A stretch of DNA of 64,000 bases from Streptosporangium saharense (GCF_014203715.1 NZ_JACHJP010000003.1:434001-498000), one strand, 5' to 3'. Shown: positions 47,406-56,102, counted from the first letter of the stretch. A program made the numbers and translations. Notes: a model not told the origin generated them from the letters alone.

Positions 47406-48453
47406 GCCTTCTCGTACGGCGGGCGTGGAGTGGGGCGGGATAGCGCCCCGGCGCCCGCACCAGCAGTGCCAGCAGTCCGGCACCGGCGCAGACGACGCCG
47501 GGGAGCGCCACGGCCCCCGGCACCCGGCCGAGCATCACGTGCATGCCGAGCAGCCCCGTCACCGTGGCCGCGCCACTCATGACCAGGGCGACCTGACGCG
47601 TGGTGAGGCCCACGGCCACACAGCGGTGCGCCAGGTGGTCGGGGCCCGCGAGCAGCCAGGGACGGCCCGCGCGCTGCCGGGCGGCGACCGTCAGGCAGAT
47701 GTCGAGCACCGGGACGAAGGCGAAGAGCAGGAGTGCCGGGACGACCGCGACCGGTTCGGCCTGACCGGAGACCGCGACCGCGCACGCCGCCAGGGTGAAG
47801 CCGACGAACAGCGGACCCGACTTGCCCATGCGGATCCTGGCCGGGCTCCAGCCGTGGGCGGCGAAGCCCGCGCAGCCGCAGGCCAGGGAGAGCAGGAGCA
47901 GGGCGAAGTCGGGCTGGCCCGAGGCGAGCGCGGTGACGGCCAGGACGCCCGCGCCCACGGCGCCGACCGTTCCGAGCACGCCGTCGGTGTTGTCGATCAT
48001 GGTGAACGCGTTGGTGACGAGCACGATCCACAGCAGCGTGCCCGCCATGCCGGCCAGGGTGCCGAAGGCCTCGACGCGCACCCCCGAGGCCACGACCAGG
48101 GTCGCCGCGACGCTCTCGACGGCCAGCCGCCACACGAGCCGCAGCCGCCTGCAGTCGTGGATCACCCCGAGCAGGGCGACGAGGACGGCGCTCATCATGA
48201 TCATGATGAGCTGGAGGCTCCACTCGCGGACCAGCGCCCCGGTGGGCAGCAGCGCCCCCGCGACGACGGCCAGGCCGCCGAGCCGTGGTGTGGGGCGCCG
48301 GTGCGGCCGGTGCGGGCCGGGGCGGTCGACGATCCTCAGCCGCAGGGCGAAGCGCCGGACGAACTCGGTGAGTACGGCCACCAGGACGAACGCCACGGCG
48401 CCCGCCGACGCGATGACGACGATCGACTCCCCGGAGACGACCTCGGAGATCAT
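47377..48453 (-). CDS. WecA/MraY-like polyprenyl-phosphate sugar-1-phosphate transferase with altered active site
   Basis: A 358-residue membrane protein with about ten helices, of the MraY/WecA family. It keeps D-R-P-G-P-H-R-P-H-R-R-P-T-P-R-L-G-G and a P-D-H-L-A-H-R loop. Catalytic aspartates are changed: the D-D motif reads H99-D100, and the usual M-G-D-x-G-S reads M-G-K-S-G (K211). The N-x-x-N-x-x-D-G-x-D-G motif reads N-A-F-T-M-I-D-N-T-D-G. It may be inactive or act on another substrate. ATG 48453 has GGGAG six bases away; GTG 48501 is an alternative. Confidence 0.82.
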   Translation of the reverse strand: MISEVVSGESIVVIASAGAVAFVLVAVLTEFVRRFALRLRIVDRPGPHRPHRRPTPRLGGLAVVAGALLPTGALVREWSLQLIMIMMSAVLVALLGVIHDCRRLRLVWRLAVESVAATLVVASGVRVEAFGTLAGMAGTLLWIVLVTNAFTMIDNTDGVLGTVGAVGAGVLAVTALASGQPDFALLLLSLACGCAGFAAHGWSPARIRMGKSGPLFVGFTLAACAVAVSGQAEPVAVVPALLLFAFVPVLDICLTVAARQRAGRPWLLAGPDHLAHRCVAVGLTTRQVALVMSGAATVTGLLGMHVMLGRVPGAVALPGVVCAGAGLLALLVRAPGRYPAPLHARRTRRLTASVEGRG

Positions 48454-48840
48454 CGGGCGCTCCCGGCGCCGTCGGTCGCAACGATCCTCACGGTCAGTCA
48501 CCTCTCGCTAGCTTGGCGGCCGTGCGCACGGTCGGCGCGTCCCGTCGGCCCCCTCGCGGGTGCCGTCCTCGTGCCGGTCCTGGCCGGTGACGTGTCCGGC
48601 CGTACACCCACCCGTCGTCTCGCATCAGGTGCCTCTCACCGACGGATCGCCGGTGGACCACCGACCGATCATGGACATGCCGAGAAGTTAGCCGGGAGTT
48701 CGACCGTTCCTTTGCCGCCATGACGGTGGTGGCGAGATGTTTCCTCATTCCCTGCCCACGCATGATCGAGGCGTGGCGGGGGCCGTACGGCCCGGGGGTT
48801 TCCCGGGGGAACCGGATGCCCGGTTCCCCCGGAGGGCGGC
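48454..48840. other. 387-base gene-free region upstream of the transferase
   Basis: No gene is supported. It holds the transferase promoter, the terminator at 48803-48832 and a CCGTACGG octamer at about 48783. Short open frames here lack ribosome sites and actinomycete third-position bias. Confidence 0.4.
48803..48832 (-). terminator. perfect 13-bp hairpin after the DUF397 gene
   Basis: CCGGGGGAACCGG and CCGGTTCCCCCGG pair perfectly around ATGC, nine bases beyond the DUF397 stop. There is no T-run, as is common for actinomycete terminators. Confidence 0.75.
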
Positions 48841-49071
48841 TCAGCCGAACTCGCCGTCCTTCACGCCGCCGACGAAGGCGTCCCACTCACCCTGAGTGAA
48901 CGCCAGCGCCGGGCCGTCGGGGTCCTTGGAGTCGCGGAGGAGGTAGAGCGCGTCGGCGTCGGCCTTGTGCGCGGCCAGGGCCGGGTCACCGGGGACGACC
49001 GCGACCTCCACGCAGTCCCCTCCGTTGGTGCTGCGGCTGCTCTTGCGCCATGCGACGCTGGACAGATCCAT
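48841..49071 (-). CDS. DUF397 domain protein
   Basis: A 76-residue protein typical of DUF397: W-R-K-S-S-R-S-x-N-G-G-D-C-V-E-V-A, then R-D-S-K-D-P-D-G-P-A-L and F-T-Q-G-E-W-D-A-F-V. It starts 24 bases after an HTH/DUF5753 regulator, the arrangement seen in WhiJ-type developmental loci of Streptomyces, where such small partners modulate the regulator. Confidence 0.93.
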   Translation of the reverse strand: MDLSSVAWRKSSRSTNGGDCVEVAVVPGDPALAAHKADADALYLLRDSKDPDGPALAFTQGEWDAFVGGVKDGEFG

Positions 49072-49095
49072 CGATGGTCCTCGTACTCTCTCTTT

Positions 49096-49962
49096 CTACG
49101 GACTGGAACATCGCCTCGCCATCTGGGCGATGAAGGTGGCCGACGCCTCAGCGCCGAGAGCCAGTGCCGAAAGGCTGCCGAACATGAGGGTGTAGCGGCG
49201 CACCTCCTCCGGGTCCTCGGGCATGAGCCCGCTCGTGGCCTGCTCTAGGTAGACCAGATCGGGATCCTCGGGCTCGGGGAAGCTGAGCAGGCAGAACTTG
49301 CCGTCCATCGCGGCGTGCGCCCCAGAGGAGAAGGGGATGACCCTGATCTCCACGTTCGGCAGCCTGCCGAGCTCGACGAGGTGTTCAAGCTGCTCACGCA
49401 TCACCGCGCGGCCGCCGATCTGACGCCGGAGTACTGCCTCGTCGAGTAGCGCGACGAGCTGGATCGGGTCACCGGGGCCGTGCAGCAGCTGCTGCCGTGA
49501 GATGCGCACGGAGACCTTCTCGTCGACCTCGGAGGGGGCCAAGGTCATGGCGGTCGCCTCGATGACGGCGCGTGCGTACGGCTCGGTCTGCATCAGGCCG
49601 GGGACGACGAGCGGTTCGTAGGTGCGCACCACCGACGCCTCCGCCTCAAGCCCGATGTAGGAGTCGAAACCAGGTTTCAGTGCCTGTCTGTGCCGGTGCC
49701 ACCAGCCCCGCTGGCGAGCCTCCCTGGCCATCTGGATCAGTGAGGCGCGGGCCTCCCCGGTCACGCCGTACACATCGGTGAGGACGGACACGTCTGAGGG
49801 TTTCGGACGGGTCAAACCCGTCTCGTATCGCCAGAGGGTGGTGTCGGTGGAGCCGATCCGTTCAGCCACCTCCACCCGCGTCAGTCCACTGTTCTCTCGC
49901 AGACGGCTCAGCTCAGCCATGAGACGGCGGTGCCTCGCCGTGGGGCTACGACGGGGAGCCAT
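49096..49962 (-). CDS. XRE/helix-turn-helix regulator with DUF5753 (WhiJ-like)
   Basis: A 288-residue regulator. The N-terminal helix-turn-helix is L-R-E-N-S-G-L-T-R-V-E-V-A-E-R-I-G-S, with W-R-Y-E-T-G. The DUF5753 domain follows, with Y-E-P-L-V-V-P-G-L-M-Q-T, R-Q-x-L-L-H-G and V-I-P-F-S-S-G-A-H. ATG 49962 has GGAGG eight bases away. With the DUF397 gene downstream and a divergent RsbW-like ATPase it forms the WhiJ-type triad, probably involved in control of differentiation. Confidence 0.93.
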   Translation of the reverse strand: MAPRRSPTARHRRLMAELSRLRENSGLTRVEVAERIGSTDTTLWRYETGLTRPKPSDVSVLTDVYGVTGEARASLIQMAREARQRGWWHRHRQALKPGFDSYIGLEAEASVVRTYEPLVVPGLMQTEPYARAVIEATAMTLAPSEVDEKVSVRISRQQLLHGPGDPIQLVALLDEAVLRRQIGGRAVMREQLEHLVELGRLPNVEIRVIPFSSGAHAAMDGKFCLLSFPEPEDPDLVYLEQATSGLMPEDPEEVRRYTLMFGSLSALALGAEASATFIAQMARRCSSP

Positions 49963-49994
49963 GGTGCATACCTCCGTTCCAATGACAACGAAAC

Positions 49995-50006
49995 TGAGGA
50001 ATCTCA
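49995..50006. promoter_or_regulatory. possible operator between regulator and ATPase genes
   Basis: TGAG-GAAT-CTCA forms a 4-4-4 dyad in an unusually A/T-rich stretch between the divergent starts. Autoregulation by the HTH protein is possible; the dyad is short. Confidence 0.3.
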
Positions 50007-50111
50007 ATATGAGCTATTGAAGTCCCTGATAGAACAGTTCACCGTGAGTGAGTGTGCCATCTCAGAGCGCGACGCGCATGGGAATGTGCGTGTCGGGGAG
50101 CGAGGCCAATC

Positions 50112-50519
50112 ATGGCGGTCGTGCAACGGGTCCTGCCGCTGCGGTCAACGATGTTCCTGCGGGGTGTGCCGGAGGCGGTCTCCGAGGCGAGGGACCGGGT
50201 CCGGGGCTTCCTCGGCGAGGAACACCCCGTCTCGGAGGACGTCGTCCTCCTGGTCAGCGAGGTGGTGACGAACTCGGTGGTCCACTCCGCCTCCGGCGCG
50301 GGCGGGCAGGTCGCGATGACCGTCGAGGTCGGCGCGCGGAGCGTGCTGGTCGAGGTCTCCGACGCCGGATCCGGCGCGTCCGCGCCGCACGTGCGCAACG
50401 ACCCGCAGGCCGAGAACGGCCGGGGGATGTTCCTGGTGGACCTGCTCGCGAGCCGGTGGGGCGTCAGGGACGACCGCGGGGGCGGCCGCCGTACGGTCTG
50501 GTTCGAGGTCGGCTTCTGA
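50112..50519 (+). CDS. RsbW-like ATP-binding protein (HATPase_c, anti-sigma type)
   Basis: A 135-residue GHKL ATPase. The N-box is [14 protein letters not shown], the G1 box V-S-D-A-G-S-G and the G2 box N-G-R-G-M-F-L-V-D. There is no histidine-kinase phosphoacceptor domain, so it is of the anti-sigma-factor/AbaA kind. GAGG lies six bases before ATG 50112. It is divergent from the HTH/DUF5753 gene and completes the triad. Confidence 0.9.
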   Translation: MAVVQRVLPLRSTMFLRGVPEAVSEARDRVRGFLGEEHPVSEDVVLLVSEVVTNSVVHSASGAGGQVAMTVEVGARSVLVEVSDAGSGASAPHVRNDPQAENGRGMFLVDLLASRWGVRDDRGGGRRTVWFEVGF

Positions 50520-50616
50520 CCCGCTCCGACCTGGGTGCTTTACTCGGCGGAGCCGATGCCTGACTCTCGGTTGTGGCGCGTGGGAACGTCCGAGTCGCGC
50601 CGGGGGAGGACATCAG

Positions 50617-51903
50617 GTGAGAGGCCGTCCGATCATGGTGCTCGTGGTCCTGGCGCTGTCGTGTCTCGGCGTCACCACCGCGGGCGCGTCCGGCGAACCG
50701 CCACCGAGCGGCCGCTACCGCGTCCAGGGGCCGAGCGACCCGCGCGAGCGCAGCGCCGTCGCGGCCACCGGGGCGGTGATCGACCAGGTGGAGGCGGCCT
50801 CGGTCGTGGTCACCGCGGGGGAGGCCGAGGTCGAGGCGATCAGGAGGCTGGGCTACACGGTCACGACGGTCCAGGGACCCCCCTCCCGCGAGGCGAGCCC
50901 GTTCGACTTCCCCGTCGCGGACTCCGGCTACCACAACTACGCCGAGACGATCGCCGAGATCGACCGGATCGTCGCCGCCCATCCCACGATCGCGCGCAGG
51001 AGCGGCTACGGCACCTCCGCGGAGGGACGCGCCCTGGTTGTCGTGAAGATCAGCGACAACGTCGGGACGGACGAGAACGAGCCCGAGGTGCTGTTCACCC
51101 ACCACCAGCACGCCAGGGAGCACCTCAGCGTGGAGATGGCGCTGTACATCCTCCACCTGCTCACCGACGGCTACGGCGTCGACAGAAGGATCACCTCGCT
51201 GGTGAACTCGCGGGAGATCTGGGTCATGCCCGACCTCAACCCCGACGGCGGTGAGTACGACATCTCCGGCGGCTCCTATCGGTACTGGCGCAAGAACCGG
51301 CAGCCGAACGCGGGCTCGGCGTACGTGGGGACCGACCTGAACCGCAACTGGGCCTACCGGTGGGGCTGCTGCGGCGGCTCGTCGGGGCTGACGTCGAGCG
51401 GGTCCTACCGAGGCCCGGCGCCCGAGTCGGCACCCGAGGTCAGGGCGGTCGCCAACTGGGTGCGCCGCAGGGTCGTCGGCGGCGTGCAGCAGATCAGGGC
51501 GGCCATCGACTGGCACTCCTACGGCGAATACGTCCTGTGGCCGTACGGTTTCACCTACGCCGACACCGCCCCCGGCATGACGCGGGACGACCGCGACGCC
51601 CTGGCCGCGCTCGGCGCGAACATGGCCTCGACCAACGGCTACGCCGCCAGGCAGTCCAGCGACCTCTACATCGCCGACGGGGCGATCGACGACTGGATGT
51701 GGGGCACCTACAAGATCTTCGTCTACACCTTCGAGATGTATCCGATCACCGCCTCGCCGGGCTTCTACCCGCCCGACGAGCAGATCCGCCCGCAGACGGC
51801 CCGCAACAGGGAGGCCGTGCTCCGCCTGCTGGAGTACGCCGACTGCGTCTACCGGATCATCGGCAGGCAGTCGGCGTACTGCGGCGTCACCCGCACCCCC
51901 TGA
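50617..51903 (+). CDS. secreted M14 zinc carboxypeptidase
   Basis: A 428-residue secreted metallopeptidase of the carboxypeptidase T type. A signal peptide (about 7-25) and propeptide precede the catalytic domain. Zinc ligands H165 and E168 lie in H-H-Q-H-A-R-E-H-L, and the third His in I-D-W-H-S-Y-G-E. The general base Glu is in Y-T-F-E-M-Y-P, and T-D-L-N-R-N-W is typical. It should trim C-terminal residues of extracellular peptides. GGAGGA lies shortly before GTG 50617. Confidence 0.93.
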   Translation: MRGRPIMVLVVLALSCLGVTTAGASGEPPPSGRYRVQGPSDPRERSAVAATGAVIDQVEAASVVVTAGEAEVEAIRRLGYTVTTVQGPPSREASPFDFPVADSGYHNYAETIAEIDRIVAAHPTIARRSGYGTSAEGRALVVVKISDNVGTDENEPEVLFTHHQHAREHLSVEMALYILHLLTDGYGVDRRITSLVNSREIWVMPDLNPDGGEYDISGGSYRYWRKNRQPNAGSAYVGTDLNRNWAYRWGCCGGSSGLTSSGSYRGPAPESAPEVRAVANWVRRRVVGGVQQIRAAIDWHSYGEYVLWPYGFTYADTAPGMTRDDRDALAALGANMASTNGYAARQSSDLYIADGAIDDWMWGTYKIFVYTFEMYPITASPGFYPPDEQIRPQTARNREAVLRLLEYADCVYRIIGRQSAYCGVTRTP

Positions 51904-51927
51904 CGCGGGCCGTACGGCGGGGCGGGA

Positions 51928-52737
51928 TCAGGGGCGGCAGATCAGCTCACCGTGGAGCACGGACAGCCAGCCGTCCCGCGCGGCGGCCCAGGCCAGCCAG
52001 CCCTCGGAGATGCGGCGCAGGTCCTCCTCCGTCGCGGCCCCCGAGGCGAGCGCCTGGCGGGCCATGTCGGACTTCAGGATGCGCTCGGCCCACATGCCGC
52101 CCCACCAGTCGCGGTCCTCGGGCGTCGCGAAGCACCAGGCGGAGGCGGAGGCGGTGACGTCGGCGAACCCGGCCTCGTGCGCCCACGAGAGCAGCCGCCG
52201 TCCCGCGTCGGGCTCGCCGCCGTTGCCCCTGGCCACCCGCTGGTAGAGGTCCAGCCACTCGTCCAGCTCCGGCAGCACGGGGAACCAGGTGAAGGCGTCG
52301 TAGTCGCTGTCGCGGACCGCGACGATCCCGCCGGGCGCGCAGACCCGGCGCATCTCCCGCAGCGCCTGGACGGGGTCGCCCACGTGCTGCAGCACCTGGT
52401 GGGCGTGGACGACGTCGAAGGCGCCGTCGGGCAGGTCGAGGGCGTGCACGTCGGCGACGGCGAACTCGACGTTGGACAGGCCCCGCCGTTCGACCTCGGT
52501 CCTGGCCAGGGCCAGCGCCTCCTCGGTGACCTCCACGGCGGTGACCGTCCCCGGCGATACCAGGGCGGCCAGCTCCGCGGTGATGGTGCCGGGGCCGCAG
52601 CCCACGTCCAGCAGGGACATCCCGGGCCTCAGGTGCGGCAGGAGGTAGGCCGCGGAGTTCTCCACCGTGCGCCAGCGATGGGAGCGCAGCACCGACTCGT
52701 GGTGCCCGTGGGTGTAGACGGCGTTCTTGGACGTCAT
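51928..52737 (-). CDS. class I SAM-dependent methyltransferase
   Basis: A 269-residue methyltransferase with motif I L-L-D-V-G-C-G-P-G-T-I-T, acidic strand-2 end V-E-V-T, motif II A-D-V-H-A-L-D-L-P and V-L-Q-H-V. The UbiE/Methyltransf_11 type does not reveal the substrate. AAGGAG lies nine bases before ATG 52737. The upstream 50 bases are unusually A/T-rich (TCATATATTAAG) and likely hold the promoter. Confidence 0.9.
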   Translation of the reverse strand: MTSKNAVYTHGHHESVLRSHRWRTVENSAAYLLPHLRPGMSLLDVGCGPGTITAELAALVSPGTVTAVEVTEEALALARTEVERRGLSNVEFAVADVHALDLPDGAFDVVHAHQVLQHVGDPVQALREMRRVCAPGGIVAVRDSDYDAFTWFPVLPELDEWLDLYQRVARGNGGEPDAGRRLLSWAHEAGFADVTASASAWCFATPEDRDWWGGMWAERILKSDMARQALASGAATEEDLRRISEGWLAWAAARDGWLSVLHGELICRP

Positions 52738-52879
52738 GGCGGATCACTCCTTCGGTTGATCTGGTCGAACCGTATCATCCATCTCATATATTAAGAGAAA
52801 TCGTCTCAAAATATGGTCGTTACGGATTTCGTATCATTCGGACACTTGCTGTCACGGTGAGGTGGGATCACACTCGGGT

Positions 52880-52903
52880 CCGGTACCGGCGTTCCGGTAC
52901 CGG
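52880..52903. promoter_or_regulatory. duplicated KpnI-like palindrome forming a 10-bp hairpin in a leader
   Basis: CCGGTACCGG occurs twice, separated by CGTT, 22 bases before the GTG of the zinc-ribbon gene. It can fold into a perfect 10-base stem near the ribosome site, or serve as tandem operators. Confidence 0.4.
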
Positions 52904-52925
52904 TGTCGCCGTGGGGGTGGTCCTC

Positions 52926-53363
52926 GTGACCGAGGAGTTCAGCACAAGTGAGACCTGGCCGATGGAGTGCCTGCGTTGCTGGCACGTCTGGCAGGAGGAG
53001 TACGTCGTCCGTCATCTGACCGACGTGCACGGCCACGATGTCGTGGTGTGGCTGCGCAGGGGCACGCCGGTCCAGCCGCCCTGGTCGGGAACGAGCTGTC
53101 CCGGCTGCGGGCACAGCCGCGTGGCGGCCTTCCCCCCGGGAAGCCGTCCGCTCATGGTTCCGCTCGCGCTACCGGAACCCGCCGCAACCGTCCCGGCCCT
53201 GGCCGACGAGCGGCGTCACATACCCGCACAGAGACCGGGAACCCGCGAACGGATCGTCTCGACCCTCACCGGGCAGCCCGCCCTGCTCTACGCCCTGCTC
53301 GGCATAGTGTTCCTCCTGGTCACCGGCTTCGAACTGGTAGAACGAGTAGCCATCCACCACTGA
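52926..53363 (+). CDS. zinc-ribbon protein with C-terminal membrane anchor
   Basis: A 145-residue protein. Two Cys pairs, M-E-C-L-R-C-W and S-C-P-G-C-G-H, about 45 residues apart, form a zinc ribbon. A linker and one C-terminal membrane helix (L-L-Y-A-L-L-G-I-V-F-L-L-V-T-G) follow. Function is unknown. GTG 52926 is preferred because GGGGG lies about eight bases upstream. GTG 52857 would add 23 residues coded across a palindromic hairpin. Confidence 0.7.
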   Translation: MTEEFSTSETWPMECLRCWHVWQEEYVVRHLTDVHGHDVVVWLRRGTPVQPPWSGTSCPGCGHSRVAAFPPGSRPLMVPLALPEPAATVPALADERRHIPAQRPGTRERIVSTLTGQPALLYALLGIVFLLVTGFELVERVAIHH

Positions 53364-53566
53364 ACCAGGGGAACCCTTCCGCCCCGCCCCGGCCTGAAGG
53401 GTTGGGGTACCGGTGCCGTGCGTGAAGAGTTTCGGCTTGGGCGCGTCGGTGAGCTGGACTGAGGAGCGACGGAGCGCAGCGGAGGAGCGACGAGGGAAGT
53501 CACCGACTTCAGGCGCCCAAGCCCGCGCCGCCGAAGGCGGCGCAAAGAGGCACTACGCAAAAGCAA

Positions 53567-53604
53567 ACACAAGGGACCGCGCCGCAGCACGCGGTCCCCT
53601 GTGT
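53567..53604 (-). terminator. hairpin terminator with reverse-strand T-rich tail
   Basis: A 15-base stem with one mismatch: ACACA-a-GGGACCGCG against CGCGGTCCC-c-TGTGT, loop of eight. Read on the reverse strand it is followed by TTTGCTTTTGC, so it fits termination after the aldehyde dehydrogenase gene. Confidence 0.65.
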
Positions 53605-53643
53605 GCCCCGGGAGGGCTGCGGCCCTTCCAGGTGGATGACGGT

Positions 53644-53683
53644 CGCGCCGCCGTACCAGAACACGTTCCGGTACGGCGGCGCG
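53644..53683 (-). terminator. perfect 14-bp hairpin, second terminator candidate
   Basis: CGCGCCGCCGTACC and GGTACGGCGGCGCG pair perfectly around a 12-base loop, about 160 bases past the aldehyde dehydrogenase stop and ahead of the hairpin at 53567. Confidence 0.65.
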
Positions 53684-53845
53684 CGCCGTCGCGTGGGGGA
53701 CGGGACCGGTGCCGTCACCCGTGTGGCAGCTCCACGCGGGGAGGTCGCCCGCCTCCCGTGGCCCGCAGGCCGCCGGGGGCGTCCGTCCGTCTCACCGGAA
53801 GACATCCCGCGATCATGATGGGGAGAACCTCCCGAATGGGCAAAG

Positions 53846-55387
53846 TCAGAGCCTGAAGTCCGGATCGGGGATGATTTCGGCGACGTCCATCTGGGCCTTC
53901 TGGAGTTTTCCGGAGTAGTCCCAGTTCAGCGCCTGCCAGCGGGTGAACTGGTCGAGCACCCACACTCCCGACTGGCGGCTGCCGTTGCCCGACTTGCCGT
54001 TTCCGCCGAAGGGCAGGTGCGCCTCGGCGCCGGAGGTCGAGTTGTTGACGCTGACCATGCCCGCGCCGATGCCCGAGCGGAACCGGAAGGCGGACTTCGG
54101 GTCGGTCGTGTAGATGGAGGAGGAGAGCCCGTAGCCGGGCCGGTTGGCGAGCCCGATCGCCTCCTCAAGGGTGGTGAAGCCCGTCACGCCGACGATCGGG
54201 CCGAACGTCTCCTCAAGGAACAGCCGGTCGCCGGGGCGCACACCGTCCACGACGACGGGGTGGTAGTAGAGGCCGCCCTCGCCGGTGAAGCTCCCACGGG
54301 GGTTGTCCGGGGTGATCCTGCCGGTCGGCCCGGAGACGACAGTGTGGTGCGGTTCGATCCAGCCGAGATACTCCTCGAACCGGGCGGCGAACTTCTCGTC
54401 GAGCAGCGGCCCGCACAGCACGTCGCCCGCGGGGTCGCCGACCACGGCGTCGGCGACGGCGCGCGTGTAGCGGGTGAGGAACTCCTCGCGGACGCTCTCG
54501 TGCGCGATCACCGTGCCGAGCGAGGTGCAGCGCTGCCCTGCCGTACCGAAACCGGCGAACAGGGCGCCTTCCACCGCCAGGTCCAGGTCGGCGTCGGGCA
54601 TGACCACCATGGGGTTCTTGCCGCCGAGTTCGAGGCAGGGCGACTGCAGGTGCCGTCCGCACAGCTCGCCGATCCTGCGGCCGACCTCGGTCGAGCCGGT
54701 GAAGCCGACCTTGTGCACGGTGCCCTCGCCGAGCGCGGTCTCCAGCCCCCGGTAGGCGGTCGCGCCGTCGGTGAGGACCAGGTTCAGCACGCCGTCGGGC
54801 AGCCCGGCCGCCGCGAACAGCCGGTAGAGCGCGTGCGCCGAGGCGGCGGCGTACTCGGCGGGCTTCCACACGACCGCGTTGCCCGCGAGCAGCGCCGGGA
54901 CCAGATACCACGACGGCACCGCGACCGGGAAGTTGCCCGCGGTGATCACCGTGGCGACCCCGACCGGAACCCTGAAGGTGAACAGGCTCTTGTCGGACAT
55001 CTCCGAGGGGACGGTCTGCCCGTAGAGGCGCCGCCCCTCGCCGAGGAAGAAGTCACACGTGTCGACGATCTCGCGGACCTCTCCCAGTGCCTCCGCGTAC
55101 GGCTTGCCGATCTCCCGGGTGACGAGCCGGGCGAGTGTCTCGGCGTTGGCCTCGACCAGCCGTCCGACGGAGGCGATCACCCTTCCCCTGACGGGCGCGG
55201 GGACGGCGGCCCACTCGGCCTGCGCGGCGGCGGCCGTACGGCACGCGGAGGAGAACGTCTCCGCGTCCGCGAGCCTGACCCGGGCGACCACCTCGTCCAG
55301 GCGGGCCGGGTTGACCGACTCGTAGACGTCGCCGGACGCCCCGGACGTCTGCTTCCCCCCGATGACGGAGACGATCTCATCGGTCAC
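53846..55387 (-). CDS. NAD(P)-dependent aldehyde dehydrogenase
   Basis: A 513-residue aldehyde dehydrogenase. It has the cofactor motif N-F-P-V-A-V-P-S-W and W-K-P-A-E-Y, F-T-G-S-T-E-V-G, catalytic E253 in L-E-L-G-G-K-N-P and nucleophile C287 in G-Q-R-C-T-S. The E-E-T-F-G-P-I and P-F-G-G-N-G-K-S-G motifs are intact. It resembles the ALDH7/aminoadipate-semialdehyde or succinate-semialdehyde groups; the substrate is undecided. GGAGG lies eight bases before GTG 55387. The cupin gene is upstream on the same strand. Confidence 0.92.
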   Translation of the reverse strand: MTDEIVSVIGGKQTSGASGDVYESVNPARLDEVVARVRLADAETFSSACRTAAAAQAEWAAVPAPVRGRVIASVGRLVEANAETLARLVTREIGKPYAEALGEVREIVDTCDFFLGEGRRLYGQTVPSEMSDKSLFTFRVPVGVATVITAGNFPVAVPSWYLVPALLAGNAVVWKPAEYAAASAHALYRLFAAAGLPDGVLNLVLTDGATAYRGLETALGEGTVHKVGFTGSTEVGRRIGELCGRHLQSPCLELGGKNPMVVMPDADLDLAVEGALFAGFGTAGQRCTSLGTVIAHESVREEFLTRYTRAVADAVVGDPAGDVLCGPLLDEKFAARFEEYLGWIEPHHTVVSGPTGRITPDNPRGSFTGEGGLYYHPVVVDGVRPGDRLFLEETFGPIVGVTGFTTLEEAIGLANRPGYGLSSSIYTTDPKSAFRFRSGIGAGMVSVNNSTSGAEAHLPFGGNGKSGNGSRQSGVWVLDQFTRWQALNWDYSGKLQKAQMDVAEIIPDPDFRL

Positions 55388-55438
55388 CGTTGACCTCCTC
55401 GTATGGTTGTGACCGCATTCTTCCCCCGGGGACCTTCG

Positions 55439-55867
55439 TCAGATCATGCGGAAGTCGGCGAAGTCGAAGCCGGGGGAGACCACGCAGCTCACCAGCACGC
55501 CCTCGTCCCCTACGGGTCGGGCGGCCTGCCAGGTGCCCGCGGGAACCAGCGCCTGCGGGACCTGGCCCCGCTCGACCAGCGGGCCGAGCACGATCGTCTC
55601 GGTCGGCTGGCCCTCGTGGCCGCCGAGGATCAGGGTCAGCGGGCCGCCCCTGTGCCAGAGCCACACCTCGTCCGAGCGGACCACGTGCGGACGTGACTCC
55701 TGCCCCGGTTCGAGCAGGAAGTAGATGCCCGTCGCCGTGGCCCGGGGGCCGTCGTAACCGGCCGGGGTGAGGGCGACGGAGGTTCTCCAGGTCTCCCTGT
55801 ACCAGCCCCCCTCGGGATGCGGCAGCAGATCCAGGGCCTCGGCGAGCGCGGGACGCGTTGTCGTCAT
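55439..55867 (-). CDS. DUF985 cupin
   Basis: A 142-residue single-domain cupin of the DUF985/YML079 type. It contains L-x-P-H-P-E-G-G-W-Y-R-E-T, then I-Y-F-L-L-E-P-G, D-E-V-W-L-W-H-R-G-G-P-L and G-T-W-Q-A-A. The small pocket suggests a sugar-like ligand, but no activity is known. It lies 51 bases upstream of the aldehyde dehydrogenase start and is probably in the same transcript. The IS element lies 112 bases upstream of its start. Confidence 0.9.
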   Translation of the reverse strand: MTTTRPALAEALDLLPHPEGGWYRETWRTSVALTPAGYDGPRATATGIYFLLEPGQESRPHVVRSDEVWLWHRGGPLTLILGGHEGQPTETIVLGPLVERGQVPQALVPAGTWQAARPVGDEGVLVSCVVSPGFDFADFRMI

Positions 55868-55975
55868 TGCACCGATCCTAGGTCGCGCTTCCCGGGCCTT
55901 CACGCCTACGCGGCCGTCCAGGCGGGCCAAAACGCTCCACGACCCCCGCGACGGCGAAGATCCACAAGACATGCC

Positions 55976-55979
55976 CAAG
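55976..55979. repeat. target-site duplication CAAG, left copy
   Basis: CAAG stands immediately outside the left terminal repeat and is repeated outside the right one (57388-57391). Confidence 0.75.
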
Positions 55980-55997
55980 TAGTGCTTTGTTAGGTGG

Positions 55998-56102
55998 TTA
56001 GGGCGGCCGCTGGTGGCAGGTCGGGCATCGGCCTGCCCAGATGGCCAGCAGCGTCTGCAGTTCCCTGAGGACCGCATAAAGCGTCAGGCCGCCCCAGCCG
56101 CT
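55998..56102 (-). other. -1 frame extension of the transposase
   Basis: If the ribosome slips back one base at CCCAAAA (56108-56102), the reading frame continues for 34 residues instead of stopping six codons after the slip. The new tail contains L-T-L-Y-A-V-L-R-E-L and C-P-T-C-H, and its stop lies two bases short of the left terminal repeat. The tail looks like genuine transposase sequence, so either programmed frameshifting or a one-base mutation explains the split. Confidence 0.6.

Larger units (their letters stand above)
53364..53845. other. 482-base gene-free region rich in hairpins
   Basis: Four stems lie in succession. First is a compound stem, 53434-53444 with 53513-53523 and 53446-53452 with 53500-53506. 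Next is GCGCCGCC-GAA-GGCGGCGC (53525-53543). The last two are the terminator-like hairpins at 53567-53604 and 53644-53683. Between the arms of the first, GAGGAGCGACG is repeated (53461-53471, 53482-53492). No protein gene is supported. Confidence 0.55.

Noticed and set aside
52771..52837. CGTATCAT direct repeat (52771-52778 and 52830-52837) as a regulator box
   Set aside because: There are two copies only, 59 bases apart and in an A/T-rich promoter region; this is too weak to assign.
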